DNA of 42,649 bases from Empedobacter sedimenti. GTDB lineage: Bacteria > Bacteroidota > Bacteroidia > Flavobacteriales > Weeksellaceae. The position numbers and the translations under genes are program-made. The stretch spans positions 1-42,649 of the forward strand of contig NZ_JASCQG010000018.1 in the NCBI RefSeq assembly GCF_030005555.1. The letters are read 5' to 3'. Positions 1 through 9,154 of this stretch are shown one piece after another (the stretch's first letter is position 1; the number at the start of each line of letters is the position of its first letter). The notes beneath the pieces were generated by a model that made no database searches, was not told where the DNA came from, and saw nothing but the letters and a program-made list of their open reading frames with translations.

Positions 1-70
1 ATCACTTATCACTTATCACTTATCACTTATCACTTATCACTTATCACTTATCACTTATCACTTATCACTT
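1..70. repeat. 7-bp tandem repeat, 10 perfect copies
   Basis: Ten uninterrupted copies of ATCACTT fill the first 70 bases. The array begins at the window edge and may continue leftwards. It contains no plausible reading frame. A degenerate relative with 7-bp ACTTATT-like units lies between aspA and the helicase gene (39935-39990). Perfect short arrays like this are prone to slipped-strand copy-number change. Confidence 0.97.
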
Positions 71-75
71 TAAAT

Positions 76-174
76 GCCTTAGGGATACTAGAGGAAATCC
101 TTTTTTGTTGATTGAATGAAATTGATATCATAACAAAAAAGATTGCAGCGAATAGCCCGACCGAAGGGAACGCC
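76..174 (+). ncRNA. Candidate structured RNA/repeat element (flavobacterial, possibly Flavo-1-like)
   Basis: A central inverted repeat pairs AATCCTTTTTTGTT (96-109) with AACAAAAAAGATT (132-144). It is flanked by GCCTTAGGG on the left and CGAATAGCCCGACC…GGGAACGCC on the right. From memory, elements with this layout (GCC-TAG…ATCCTTTTT stem…GCGGATAGC…GGGAACGCC) are scattered through flavobacterial intergenic regions and resemble the Rfam Flavo-1 motif. The stem is visible in the sequence. The family name is my recollection and would need a covariance-model search. It may also serve as the 3' end of a transcript starting left of the window. Confidence 0.4.
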
Positions 175-1832
<1,658 letters not shown>

Positions 1833-1839
1833 TATTAAC

Positions 1840-1870
1840 AAAAAGACTAACAAATGTGTTGGTCTTTTTT
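1840..1870 (+). terminator. Intrinsic terminator of tmm
   Basis: AAAAAGACTAACA (1840-1852) pairs with TGTTGGTCTTTTT across a 4-base loop with one G·U pair, and ends in a T run. It sits 8 bases after the tmm stop. Confidence 0.85.
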
Positions 1871-1962
1871 TATTTTCGATTGTATATTTATAAACATCAA
1901 TTAATAAAGAAAAGTGTTTATTTTTGATCTTAGGCAATACAATATGATTTAATACAATAGAA

Positions 1963-2571
1963 ATGGAAATTCAATATTTTTTCGAATTATTTGGAACACT
2001 TTTTTTTGGTATTTCAGGAGCTTTAGCAGCTGATGAAAAATCTGGAAATGATTGGTTCGGAGTTACATTTATAGCTTTTCTTACATCGATTGGTGGTGGT
2101 ACTATTCGTGATATTTTATTATCCGTTGAAATTATGTGGATTAAAGATGTTAATTTAATTTATGCAGTTGCAATAGGAGTTATTTTAGCTGCGATTTTTT
2201 ATAAACCGTTATTGAAGCTTCGTAAAACCTTTATGCTTTTTGATACACTAGGTATTGCATTATTTACAATTGTAGGTTTAGAAAAGGCATTAAATCTAGG
2301 TATTCATCCTGTAATTGCACCAGTTATGGGTATGTTTACAGCTGTTTTTGGATCGATTATTCGCGATATGATGTTGAACGAAGTTCCTATTATTTTCAAG
2401 AAAGAAATCTATGCCTTCGCATGTCTTTGTGGAGCAATTATTTACATGATTTTATGGAAATTAGATATTGATCGTAACATTAACTTCTTTGTCTCTGGTG
2501 CAGCAATTGTTGCTATTCGCCTTGCCGCAATCAAATACAATTTATCTTTACCGAAGTTCAAAAGTCATTAA
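1963..2571 (+). CDS. TRIC/UPF0126-family membrane protein, copy 1
   Basis: This 202-aa protein has about seven hydrophobic segments and the two-fold internal repeat typical of the UPF0126 family (Pfam PF03458; E. coli YicG/YadS). Each half carries a glycine kink plus an Arg-Asp pair: IGGGTIRDI near residue 46 and FGSIIRDMM near residue 129. The family is annotated as trimeric intracellular cation channel-like. Some members have been reported as glycine transporters, so the substrate here is open. A clear paralogue follows 38 bases downstream (2610-3215), with the same N-terminal MEIQYxFELFGT and the shared motif LMLFDTLGIALFTIVGLEKA, so this is a tandem duplication. I chose the ATG at 1963 because it aligns with the paralogue's start. 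Confidence 0.88.
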   Translation: MEIQYFFELFGTLFFGISGALAADEKSGNDWFGVTFIAFLTSIGGGTIRDILLSVEIMWIKDVNLIYAVAIGVILAAIFYKPLLKLRKTFMLFDTLGIALFTIVGLEKALNLGIHPVIAPVMGMFTAVFGSIIRDMMLNEVPIIFKKEIYAFACLCGAIIYMILWKLDIDRNINFFVSGAAIVAIRLAAIKYNLSLPKFKSH

Positions 2572-2583
2572 TTTATAGATTCG

Positions 2584-2591
2584 TATCTTTG
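2584..2591 (+). promoter_or_regulatory. -7 promoter element for the second TRIC gene
   Basis: TATCTTTG matches the Bacteroidota -7 consensus TAnnTTTG and lies 19 bases before the ATG at 2610. No good -33 TTTG is seen. It suggests that the second TRIC copy and hutG can be transcribed separately from the first copy. Confidence 0.5.
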
Positions 2592-2609
2592 CGAATTAAT
2601 TTTTTATAG

Positions 2610-3215
2610 ATGGAAATTCAATATGTTTTTGAATTGTTCGGGACGGTTGTTTTTGCAATTTCTGGTGCTTTAGCTGGAGATGAAAGACAAAAACATGATT
2701 GGTTCGGAATTGCTTGTTTTGCTTTTATAACAGCCGTTGGTGGCGGAACTTTACGTGATTTATTCTTAAATAGTTATCCATTGGTTTGGATAGATGACAT
2801 GAATGTTATTTATGCAGTTTTTGCTGGAATTTTATTAGCAGGATTATTTTTTAAATACTTTTCACGTTTACGAACAACATTAATGCTTTTCGATACATTA
2901 GGAATTGCCTTATTCACAATAGTAGGTTTAGAGAAAGCTCATTCTTTGGGTGCAAACGATTTTATTTCTGTGATGATGGGAATGATGACGGCTGTGATGG
3001 GAGGTATGTTGCGAGATGTCTTAATGAATAGAACACCATCTATTTTTGTGCAAGAAATTTATGCAACAGCCTGTATTATTGGAGGTGTAGCTTATTTAGT
3101 TTTTGATGATTTTGGATTAGATCGTAATATCAATTTTATCGTTTCGGGCGCTATTATTGCTGCGATTCGTATTCTGACTGTAAAATATAATTTGTCGTTA
3201 CCTAAATTTTATTAA
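2610..3215 (+). CDS. TRIC/UPF0126-family membrane protein, copy 2
   Basis: This 201-aa integral membrane protein is paralogous to the preceding gene. It shows the same seven hydrophobic segments and both half-repeats: VGGGTLRDLFL near 46 and MGGMLRDVLM near 129. The copies have diverged most in the first loop and are near-identical around LMLFDTLGIALFTIVGLEKA, so the duplication is not recent. The stop codon is two bases before the hutG start, so the two are probably co-translated. PF03458 members have been linked to small cation or glycine transport. I infer only membrane transport here. Confidence 0.88.
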   Translation: MEIQYVFELFGTVVFAISGALAGDERQKHDWFGIACFAFITAVGGGTLRDLFLNSYPLVWIDDMNVIYAVFAGILLAGLFFKYFSRLRTTLMLFDTLGIALFTIVGLEKAHSLGANDFISVMMGMMTAVMGGMLRDVLMNRTPSIFVQEIYATACIIGGVAYLVFDDFGLDRNINFIVSGAIIAAIRILTVKYNLSLPKFY

Positions 3216-3217
3216 TC

Positions 3218-4159
3218 ATGCAAAAAACACTATTTAATCAAGAAAATTGGACTGGAAGAATAGATTCTGAAGATGGAGAATTAGGATTAAGAATTCATCA
3301 AGTGATTTCTGATTATGATAAATTTGAATCATCATCTATTCAACCAAAAGTACTTTTAGGATTCTGTTCGGAAGAAGGTGTTGAACGAAATAAAGGACGA
3401 ATTGGTGCGAAAAATTCGCCAGATTTGATCCGAAAAAGTTTAGCAAATTTGCCTTTACATTTTTCTGAAACTGATTTTATTTTCGATGCTGGAAATATTC
3501 ACTGTGATGATAAAAATTTAGAATCTGCACGAGAAGAACAAATTAATCAAGTTAATAAAATCATCCAACAAAATCATTTTCCGATTGTAATTGGAGGTGG
3601 GCACGAAACAGCTTTAGGAAATTTTTTGGCTTTAGCAAAATCATACAAAAATATTGGAATCATCAATCTTGATGCACATTTTGATTTGAGAACACCAAAT
3701 CCTCACTCTACTTCAGGAACGCCTTTTTACGAAATGGCTAAGTATTGTGAAGTGAATAAAATGAATTTCAATTATATTCCAATCGGTATTCAAGAATTAG
3801 GAAATACGAAAGCATTATTTCAACGAGCAGAAAATTTAGGCGTTCATTTTATTTTAGCAGATGAAGTGCACTTCAATTTGAATAAGGTTTTAGATGATTT
3901 GAAAACGATCATTCAACCATTTGATGCACTTTATGTGTCGCTGGATATGGATGTTTTTGATGCATCTTTTGCGGCAGGTGTGAGCGCAACGACAATTAAT
4001 GGATTAACACCTTTACAAATTAAATATATTTTGAAGGTTTTAATGAACTCAAACAAAGTGAAGATCTTTGATTTAGTTGAATATAATTCGCTTTTTGATG
4101 TTGATAACTATACAGCGAAACTCTCTGCTCAAATGATTTATGAAGTTTTAAGATGTTAA
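3218..4159 (+). CDS. hutG: Formimidoylglutamase (arginase-fold ureohydrolase)
   Basis: This enzyme hydrolyses N-formimidoyl-L-glutamate to glutamate and formamide, the last step of one histidine-degradation route. It belongs to the Mn-dependent arginase/agmatinase superfamily. The 313 aa carry the metal ligands in order: GGGHE (H129), DAHFD (D152, H154, D156) and SLDMDVFDASFAAG (D243, D245). The YGFxSxxG-like N-terminal region favours HutG over arginase or agmatinase. No hutH, hutU or hutI is present nearby. The gene instead follows a TRIC-family membrane gene with a 2-base gap, so substrate uptake or efflux may be linked (inference). Agmatinase-type activity on a different guanidino substrate cannot be excluded. 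Confidence 0.8.
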   Translation: MQKTLFNQENWTGRIDSEDGELGLRIHQVISDYDKFESSSIQPKVLLGFCSEEGVERNKGRIGAKNSPDLIRKSLANLPLHFSETDFIFDAGNIHCDDKNLESAREEQINQVNKIIQQNHFPIVIGGGHETALGNFLALAKSYKNIGIINLDAHFDLRTPNPHSTSGTPFYEMAKYCEVNKMNFNYIPIGIQELGNTKALFQRAENLGVHFILADEVHFNLNKVLDDLKTIIQPFDALYVSLDMDVFDASFAAGVSATTINGLTPLQIKYILKVLMNSNKVKIFDLVEYNSLFDVDNYTAKLSAQMIYEVLRC

Positions 4160-4171
4160 TTTTTAAATATT

Positions 4172-4196
4172 TTACAATTTTTTGTAACCTTTTTGA
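4172..4196 (+). terminator. Weak hairpin after hutG
   Basis: TTACAA-TTTT-TTGTAA (4172-4187) is followed by CCTTTTTG. The stem is short and AT-only, so this is a possible but weak terminator between hutG and the rpoD leader. Confidence 0.3.
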
Positions 4197-4266
4197 GTTA
4201 TCTGCGTATACATATATACAGGTGTTCATAAGTCACCAAAAGAAATCGATAATAATCATTAATAAT

Positions 4267-4273
4267 AGGAGGG
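4267..4273 (+). promoter_or_regulatory. Strong Shine-Dalgarno upstream of rpoD
   Basis: AGGAGGG lies 10 bases before the rpoD ATG. It offers at least six consecutive pairs to the CCUCC anti-SD of 16S rRNA. No other start region I inspected here has such a site, and Bacteroidota ribosomes normally hide the anti-SD behind bS21/bS18/bS6. Upstream the leader also has a small hairpin GTATA-CATA-TATAC (4206-4219). Confidence 0.8.
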
Positions 4274-4283
4274 TTTTAGTTAA

Positions 4284-5150
4284 ATGAGACAGCTTAAAAT
4301 TACAAAGCAGGTAACGAATCGTGAAACTGCGTCATTAGATAAATATTTACAAGAAATTGGTAAAGTAGATTTAATTACTGCAGAAGAAGAGGTTGAGTTA
4401 GCTCAACGCATTAAAGCGGGAGACCGTGTTGCCTTAGAAAAATTAACAAAAGCAAACTTACGTTTCGTGGTTTCTGTTGCGAAACAATATCAGAATCAAG
4501 GATTAAGTTTACCAGATTTAATTAATGAAGGAAATTTAGGTTTGATTAAAGCAGCGCAACGTTTTGACGAAACGCGTGGTTTCAAATTTATCTCTTATGC
4601 TGTTTGGTGGATTCGTCAATCTATCTTACAAGCATTAGCAGAGCAATCTCGTATTGTACGTTTACCATTAAATAAAATTGGATCGATCAATAAAATTAAT
4701 AAAGCATATGCTTTATTAGAGCAAGAACATGAGCGTGCTCCATCTGCAGAAGAAATTTCTGAAGTATTAGATATGTCCGAAGGTGATGTAAAAGAGTCGA
4801 TGAAAAACTCTGGTCGTCACGTCTCAATGGATGCGCCATTAGTAGAAGGAGAAGATTCTAACTTATATGATGTATTAAACATTGGTGAATCTCCATCTCC
4901 AGATATGCAATTAATGATAGAATCTTTACGTGTAGAGATTGAGCGTGCATTGCAAACATTAACGCCTCGTGAAGCTGATTTAATTCGTTTATACTTCGGT
5001 TTAAACGGTCAACACCCAATGACGTTAGAAGAAATTGGAGAAACATTTGATTTAACAAGAGAACGTGTTCGTCAAATTAAAGAAAAAGCAATTCGTCGTT
5101 TAAAACATACTTCAAGATCTAAGATTTTGAAAACGTATATCGGACGATAA
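4284..5150 (+). CDS. rpoD: Primary RNA polymerase sigma factor, sigma-70/RpoD
   Basis: This is the housekeeping sigma factor that directs RNA polymerase to the TTTG/TAnnTTTG promoters seen across the window. At 288 aa it is the short Bacteroidota form without region 1.1. It starts with region 1.2 (LDKYLQEIG, near 20) and continues with region 2 ([35 protein letters not shown] and the -10-recognition helix [10 protein letters not shown] near 105-115). Region 3 follows, then region 4.2 with [23 protein letters not shown] (near 250-275). The leader is about 120 bases and carries a strong SD. I did not find a convincing -7 element; TATCTGCG at 4199 is only similar. A strong terminator follows immediately. 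Confidence 0.97.
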   Translation: MRQLKITKQVTNRETASLDKYLQEIGKVDLITAEEEVELAQRIKAGDRVALEKLTKANLRFVVSVAKQYQNQGLSLPDLINEGNLGLIKAAQRFDETRGFKFISYAVWWIRQSILQALAEQSRIVRLPLNKIGSINKINKAYALLEQEHERAPSAEEISEVLDMSEGDVKESMKNSGRHVSMDAPLVEGEDSNLYDVLNIGESPSPDMQLMIESLRVEIERALQTLTPREADLIRLYFGLNGQHPMTLEEIGETFDLTRERVRQIKEKAIRRLKHTSRSKILKTYIGR

Positions 5151-5157
5151 AAAATAC

Positions 5158-5183
5158 AAAATCCAGCCAATTGGCTGGATTTT
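5158..5183. terminator. Bidirectional terminator between rpoD and mgtE
   Basis: A perfect 11-bp stem, AAAATCCAGCC (5158-5168), pairs with its complement across an AATT loop and ends in a T run. It lies between the convergent stops of rpoD and mgtE and can serve both. Confidence 0.93.
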
Positions 5184-5187
5184 TTGT

Positions 5188-6507
5188 TTATAATAATTTT
5201 CCGCTAAGTAACATTGCTGCAATTGTAAAGTAAATAATTAACCCCGAAACATCGACCAAAGTTGCGACGAATGGTGATGATGCAGTTGCAGGATCAAAAC
5301 CTATTTTTCTCAAAATAAATGGAACCAAAGAGCCAGAAAGTGTTCCCCACAAAACAATAACAATTAAGGATAATGCAACTGTTAATGCTATGTAAAGCCA
5401 ATATTCTCCATAGTTATAAATTCCGGTTAGTTGCCAAATAGCAATTCGTATAAATCCTACGAAACCAAGAATTCCTCCCAAGATTAATCCCGAAGCAAAT
5501 TCCTTTTTCATCACATACCACCAATCTTTTAATTTCAATTCGCCCAAAGCCATCGCACGAATAATCAGTGAAGCTGCTTGTGAGCCCGAGTTTCCTCCAC
5601 TCGAAATAATTAATGGAACAAATAAGGCTAAGACAACAGCTTTTGCAATTTCTTCATCATAATAACTCATTGCAGAAGCGGTAAACATTTCGCCAACAAA
5701 AAGAATGACCAACCAACCTGCACGTTTTTTGATCAATTCTACAATCGGAGTTTTGGTATATGAAACATCCAGCTCTTCCATACCACCGAATTTCTGAATA
5801 TCTTCGGTGTCACGAATTTTCATTCGATCAAGGATGTCATCAAAGGTTACAATTCCGACTAAAATTCCTTTTTCAGTTACAATAGGAATCGTAAATCGAT
5901 CATATTTCTCAAAAATTTCAAAAGCGTCTTCAATTTCGATGGTTGTTTTGAGCGAAATAAAATTTCTATCCATTAAATCTGAAACTTTTGTATCCTCGTC
6001 GGCCAATAATATTTGTCCAATTTTAAGGTCATCAATCAATCGATTTTGATCATCTACGATAAAAATATAATTTAAAGTTTCGGCTTTTTTTCCATACTTT
6101 TTGATGTGTGCTAAAACTTGTTGTACCGTGTAATGTTCTTTTACTTGGATGTAGTTTGGCGTCATCAAGCGCGCAATCGAATCTTCTTTGTATCCAATTA
6201 AATTGAGTGCGATAAGACGTTCTTCTGGATTTAGAAGATTAATTGAGTGTTTGATTAATTCGTCTGGGAAATTTTCAAAAAGTTCGGTTCTATCATCAGG
6301 ATCTAAATTATTTAAGACTTCGGCCAAATCTTTGTCCGTCAAACTTTTGACTATTTCTTGCTGAATATCAGGCTCAAAATAGGAGAATACATCAACTTTA
6401 TCATCATTAGAAAGCATATAAAAAGCAATGTTTCTGCTTTTTACATCTAATTCCGCCAATTGTTCTGCAACATCAGCAGGGTGTTGATTTAGCATATTAT
6501 TTTCCAT
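5188..6507 (-). CDS. mgtE: Magnesium transporter MgtE
   Basis: This is a homodimeric, Mg2+-gated Mg2+ channel of the inner membrane. The 439 aa show the family order: a cytosolic helical N domain ([12 protein letters not shown]… repeats, 1-125), two CBS domains (about 130-250, with [20 protein letters not shown] entering the first and [11 protein letters not shown] closing the second) and five transmembrane helices (about 280-435). The permeation signature is [11 protein letters not shown] (near 305-315) and the C-terminus has [15 protein letters not shown]. The CBS and N domains close the pore when cytosolic Mg2+ is high. The gene is monocistronic and ends at the hairpin shared with rpoD. 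A loose -7 match, TTACTTTG, is read on the minus strand at 6536-6543. Confidence 0.96.
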   Translation of the reverse strand: MENNMLNQHPADVAEQLAELDVKSRNIAFYMLSNDDKVDVFSYFEPDIQQEIVKSLTDKDLAEVLNNLDPDDRTELFENFPDELIKHSINLLNPEERLIALNLIGYKEDSIARLMTPNYIQVKEHYTVQQVLAHIKKYGKKAETLNYIFIVDDQNRLIDDLKIGQILLADEDTKVSDLMDRNFISLKTTIEIEDAFEIFEKYDRFTIPIVTEKGILVGIVTFDDILDRMKIRDTEDIQKFGGMEELDVSYTKTPIVELIKKRAGWLVILFVGEMFTASAMSYYDEEIAKAVVLALFVPLIISSGGNSGSQAASLIIRAMALGELKLKDWWYVMKKEFASGLILGGILGFVGFIRIAIWQLTGIYNYGEYWLYIALTVALSLIVIVLWGTLSGSLVPFILRKIGFDPATASSPFVATLVDVSGLIIYFTIAAMLLSGKLL

Positions 6508-6610
6508 AAATTTGATGTTTTTTTATTCCATTTTGCAAAGTAAGTCCTTTTTAGATGAAGGAATATATGGAGTACACTTTTTTTCGCTAATTTTAATGTA
6601 GAATTAATTT

Positions 6611-6997
6611 ATGAATGATCCTAAAATCAAAGAAATAGTTGACTTTATTCAATCTGTTAAGGTTGATGATCGCTTTGTGGGAATTTGGTCTGGAACAGAT
6701 CATGGAAAATTTTTTAAAGGCGAAACAAATAGTTGGATTGTAACCAGAAGAAATGATGGTACAATGACTGTTAGTTTCAAAACAATACATAGTGATGATC
6801 GGGTAACTTATTCTGAAGACGAAGGAATTTGGTGTGTGCAAAACGAAGATTATTACGAGTTTAGAGAGTCTGACGAAAAGCCGGATCATTATACTTATTT
6901 ATTTTTATCAAGAGATTCTATTCAATTTATTATTAATGAAGAATTGAAAGACGAAGAGCCTTATAATTTTATTGATACGAAAGTTTTTTTGGATTAA
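6611..6997 (+). CDS. Hypothetical 128-aa protein
   Basis: I do not recognise this protein. It is acidic, has no signal peptide and no hydrophobic segment, so it is probably cytosolic. After an N-terminal helix (PKIKEIVDFIQSV) the rest is rich in predicted strands with the pattern FVGIWSG…WIVTRRNDGTMTVSF…GIWCVQN…YYEFRES. This is reminiscent of small lipocalin-like or β-sandwich domains that measure about 120 aa. That resemblance is weak. It diverges from mgtE and lies upstream of two outer-membrane protein genes that have their own promoter-like sequences. Confidence 0.7.
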   Translation: MNDPKIKEIVDFIQSVKVDDRFVGIWSGTDHGKFFKGETNSWIVTRRNDGTMTVSFKTIHSDDRVTYSEDEGIWCVQNEDYYEFRESDEKPDHYTYLFLSRDSIQFIINEELKDEEPYNFIDTKVFLD

Positions 6998-7047
6998 GTA
7001 ATAATTAAATCTTAATAAACATCTCAAATAAAGTGATTTAAAATAAT

Positions 7048-7055
7048 TATATTCG
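7048..7055 (+). promoter_or_regulatory. Shared promoter-like motif upstream of barrel gene 1
   Basis: TATATTCG (one mismatch to TAnnTTTG) lies within ATTATATTCGTTTTA, about 16 bases before the ATG at 7072. The same block recurs upstream of the paralogous gene at 7730. Confidence 0.4.
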
Positions 7056-7071
7056 TTTTATTTGACATTTT

Positions 7072-7668
7072 ATGAGAAAAATTTTATTTATTTTTTTACT
7101 ATCTACTTCACTATTTGCACAAGAAAAAGCTACCAATTTACTTAATGTAGGGTTAGATGTTATCGGTTTTGGCGTACAATACGAGAAAGCTATTAACGAT
7201 AATGTAACTACAGTTGGTTCGGTAGAATATATGGCTAATTTTTATTCAGTTGATCATCCATTAGAATTTGATTTGAAAACTATTTATACCTTAAAATTAT
7301 CATTAGAAGGTCGTTATTATTACAATTTTGAGCAACGAATGGCTAGCGGGAAAACGACCACTAATAACTCTGCAAATTATTTTGGATTAAGAGGAAGTAT
7401 TTTTCCGGATTGGTTAACTACAACTAATGAAGATGGCGCTGTTTTAGAAAAAAGAGGTATTATCTCGTTTAATTACGGATTTAAAAGGAGTTTTAACAAG
7501 TATTTATTTTACGAAGCTTATGGAGGAATAGGAATTTTATTTACCAAAAGAGAAGAATCTCAGCAGTTGTATCTAGATGAGAATAATAAATATCAGGAGA
7601 GAACTTATCGTCAAGGAAGTTCAGACGGTTCATTTGATATAGGATTTAGAATAGGATATAATTTTTAA
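7072..7668 (+). CDS. Outer-membrane β-barrel protein, copy 1
   Basis: This 198-aa protein has a signal peptide cleaved near LFAQ/EKAT (residue 16). Amphipathic strands alternate with turns, and the C-terminus is GFRIGYNF, whose final Phe is the usual barrel-assembly signal. It looks like a small eight-to-ten-stranded porin or structural barrel of the type annotated as hypothetical outer-membrane protein in Bacteroidota. It is paralogous to the next gene: both start MxxxLFxxLLSxSLFAQEKATxL, share LEGRYYYNF, NNSANY and the FNYG/LNYG-FKRS block, and have exactly the same length. No ligand can be inferred. Confidence 0.8.
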   Translation: MRKILFIFLLSTSLFAQEKATNLLNVGLDVIGFGVQYEKAINDNVTTVGSVEYMANFYSVDHPLEFDLKTIYTLKLSLEGRYYYNFEQRMASGKTTTNNSANYFGLRGSIFPDWLTTTNEDGAVLEKRGIISFNYGFKRSFNKYLFYEAYGGIGILFTKREESQQLYLDENNKYQERTYRQGSSDGSFDIGFRIGYNF

Positions 7669-7698
7669 GGAAAATAGCTAATATTATCAACAATATAT

Positions 7699-7706
7699 TA
7701 TATTCG
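7699..7706 (+). promoter_or_regulatory. Shared promoter-like motif upstream of barrel gene 2
   Basis: TATATTCG lies inside the same 15-base block, ATTATATTCGTTTTA, seen before the first barrel gene, here 23 bases before the ATG. The block was apparently duplicated with the gene, or is kept because it is the promoter. Confidence 0.4.
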
Positions 7707-7729
7707 TTTTAAATTAATTAACACAAAAA

Positions 7730-8326
7730 ATGAAACAACTATTATTTACTCTTTTATTATCTTCTTCTTTATTTGCACAAGAAAAAGCGACAGATTTGTT
7801 TAATGCAAATGTTAGTTTAATTGGAATCGGAATTCAATATGAAAAAGCTTTATCCGAAAATTTCACTGCAATTGGAACTTTAGATTATATTGGAGGTTTT
7901 TCTTATACAGAGGATTGGAATGGTGAAGGAGATTTCAATTACATTCTTACAACAAGTATAGATTTGGAAGGACGTTATTACTATAATTTTAATAGAAGAA
8001 TTTCAAAAAATAAAAATACAAAGAATAATTCTGCCAATTATATAGCCTTAAAAGCAAATTTTATTCCTGATTTATTGACATTGAAAAATGCTGGAGAAAG
8101 CTTGAAGCCTCAAGGTAGATTAACGCTGAATTATGGATTGAAACGTTCTTTTGCTCAAAATTTCTTTTACGAATTTTATACAGGATTAGGAATTGCGCTT
8201 TATCAAAACACAAATGTATATGATGATTACGATTATACAACACAAACTTCGCATTACAGGACAGTAAAAACAACTGACAAAGATGTTGCCTTAGATTTAG
8301 GTTTTCGAGTTGGATATAATTTCTAA
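7730..8326 (+). CDS. Outer-membrane β-barrel protein, copy 2
   Basis: This second copy, also 198 aa, has a signal peptide (MKQLLFTLLLSSSLFAQ) and a C-terminal GFRVGYNF barrel signal. It aligns with the preceding gene over its whole length, but loop regions differ (for example YDDYDYTTQTSHYRT against QLYLDENNKYQERTY). That fits surface-exposed loops diverging after duplication. A 61-base gap separates the genes and contains a copied promoter-like block. The gene ends in a strong terminator, so the pair forms a closed unit. Function is unknown beyond an outer-membrane location. Confidence 0.8.
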   Translation: MKQLLFTLLLSSSLFAQEKATDLFNANVSLIGIGIQYEKALSENFTAIGTLDYIGGFSYTEDWNGEGDFNYILTTSIDLEGRYYYNFNRRISKNKNTKNNSANYIALKANFIPDLLTLKNAGESLKPQGRLTLNYGLKRSFAQNFFYEFYTGLGIALYQNTNVYDDYDYTTQTSHYRTVKTTDKDVALDLGFRVGYNF

Positions 8327-8333
8327 AAAATAT

Positions 8334-8361
8334 AAATCGTTGCGTTTTCAACGATTTTTTT
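8334..8361 (+). terminator. Intrinsic terminator after barrel gene 2
   Basis: AAATCGTTG (8334-8342) pairs perfectly with CAACGATTT (8349-8357) across CGTTTT, followed by a T run. Confidence 0.92.
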
Positions 8362-8368
8362 ATTTCCT

Positions 8369-8376
8369 TACCTTTG
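8369..8376 (+). promoter_or_regulatory. -7 promoter element of rpe
   Basis: TACCTTTG is an exact TAnnTTTG match, 34 bases before the rpe ATG and just after a terminator. No well-spaced -33 TTTG is visible. Confidence 0.6.
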
Positions 8377-8410
8377 CAGAACAAAATACAAACAAACAAC
8401 AAATAAGATT

Positions 8411-9058
8411 ATGCCAATAGTAGCACCATCAATTTTAGCAGCTGATTTCGGTAATTTAGCAAAAGACATCGAAATGGTGAATAATTCGCAAGCCGAATGG
8501 TTTCATTTAGACGTTATGGACGGCGTTTTTGTTCCGAATATTTCTTACGGAATGCCAATTATCGAAAAAATTAATTCGTTAACAAACAAAGTTCTTGATG
8601 TACATTTAATGATTGTTGATCCAGATCGTTACATTTCAACTTTCAAACAAGTTGGAGCAGATATCTTGACAGTTCATTACGAGGCATGTACACATTTACA
8701 TCGTACGCTACAAGCGATAAAAGCAGAAGGTATGAAAGCTGGTGTGGCGCTTAATCCACATACGCCTGTTTCGGTTTTAGAAGATGTGATTAATGATTTA
8801 GATTTGGTATTAATCATGAGTGTTAATCCAGGTTTCGGAGGTCAGAAATTCATCGAGAATACTTATAATAAAGTTTCTAAATTAAAGAAAATGATTACTG
8901 AGGCTGGTGCAGATGTTATTATTGAGATTGATGGAGGAGTTGGTATTCATAATGCCTCAAAATTGGTTGAAGCTGGAGCAGACGCTTTAGTAGCTGGTTC
9001 GGCAGTTTTTAATGCAGAGAATCCAACAGATTACATTGCTGAATTGAAGAAGGCTTAA
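8411..9058 (+). CDS. rpe: Ribulose-phosphate 3-epimerase
   Basis: This enzyme interconverts ribulose 5-phosphate and xylulose 5-phosphate in the pentose phosphate pathway (cytosolic TIM barrel, metal-dependent). The 215 aa are full length and carry the family signatures in order: APSILAADFGNL at the N-terminus, HLDVMDGVFVPNISYG (metal-binding His and catalytic Asp), HLMIVDP, LMSVNPGFGGQKF and EIDGGV (second catalytic Asp). It is monocistronic between two terminators with its own -7 element. Confidence 0.97.
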   Translation: MPIVAPSILAADFGNLAKDIEMVNNSQAEWFHLDVMDGVFVPNISYGMPIIEKINSLTNKVLDVHLMIVDPDRYISTFKQVGADILTVHYEACTHLHRTLQAIKAEGMKAGVALNPHTPVSVLEDVINDLDLVLIMSVNPGFGGQKFIENTYNKVSKLKKMITEAGADVIIEIDGGVGIHNASKLVEAGADALVAGSAVFNAENPTDYIAELKKA

Positions 9059-9123
9059 TAAAAATAGTATTGAGATATTAGAAGTTCATATATTTCTTTT
9101 AACTATTTAAAATAGATAATATA

Positions 9124-9154
9124 AAAAAGCTGAATCCTTAGGATTCAGCTTTTT
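9124..9154. terminator. Bidirectional terminator between rpe and acyltransferase
   Basis: AAAAAGCTGAATCC (9124-9137) pairs perfectly with its complement (9141-9154) around a 3-base TTA loop. On the minus strand that loop is the TAA stop of the acyltransferase gene, so the last four sense codons form one arm of the hairpin. Confidence 0.95.

Noticed and set aside
8061-8402. 113-aa minus-strand frame over the second barrel gene and rpe promoter
   Set aside because: It overlaps a convincing signal-peptide/barrel gene and a terminator, and its composition is not protein-like.
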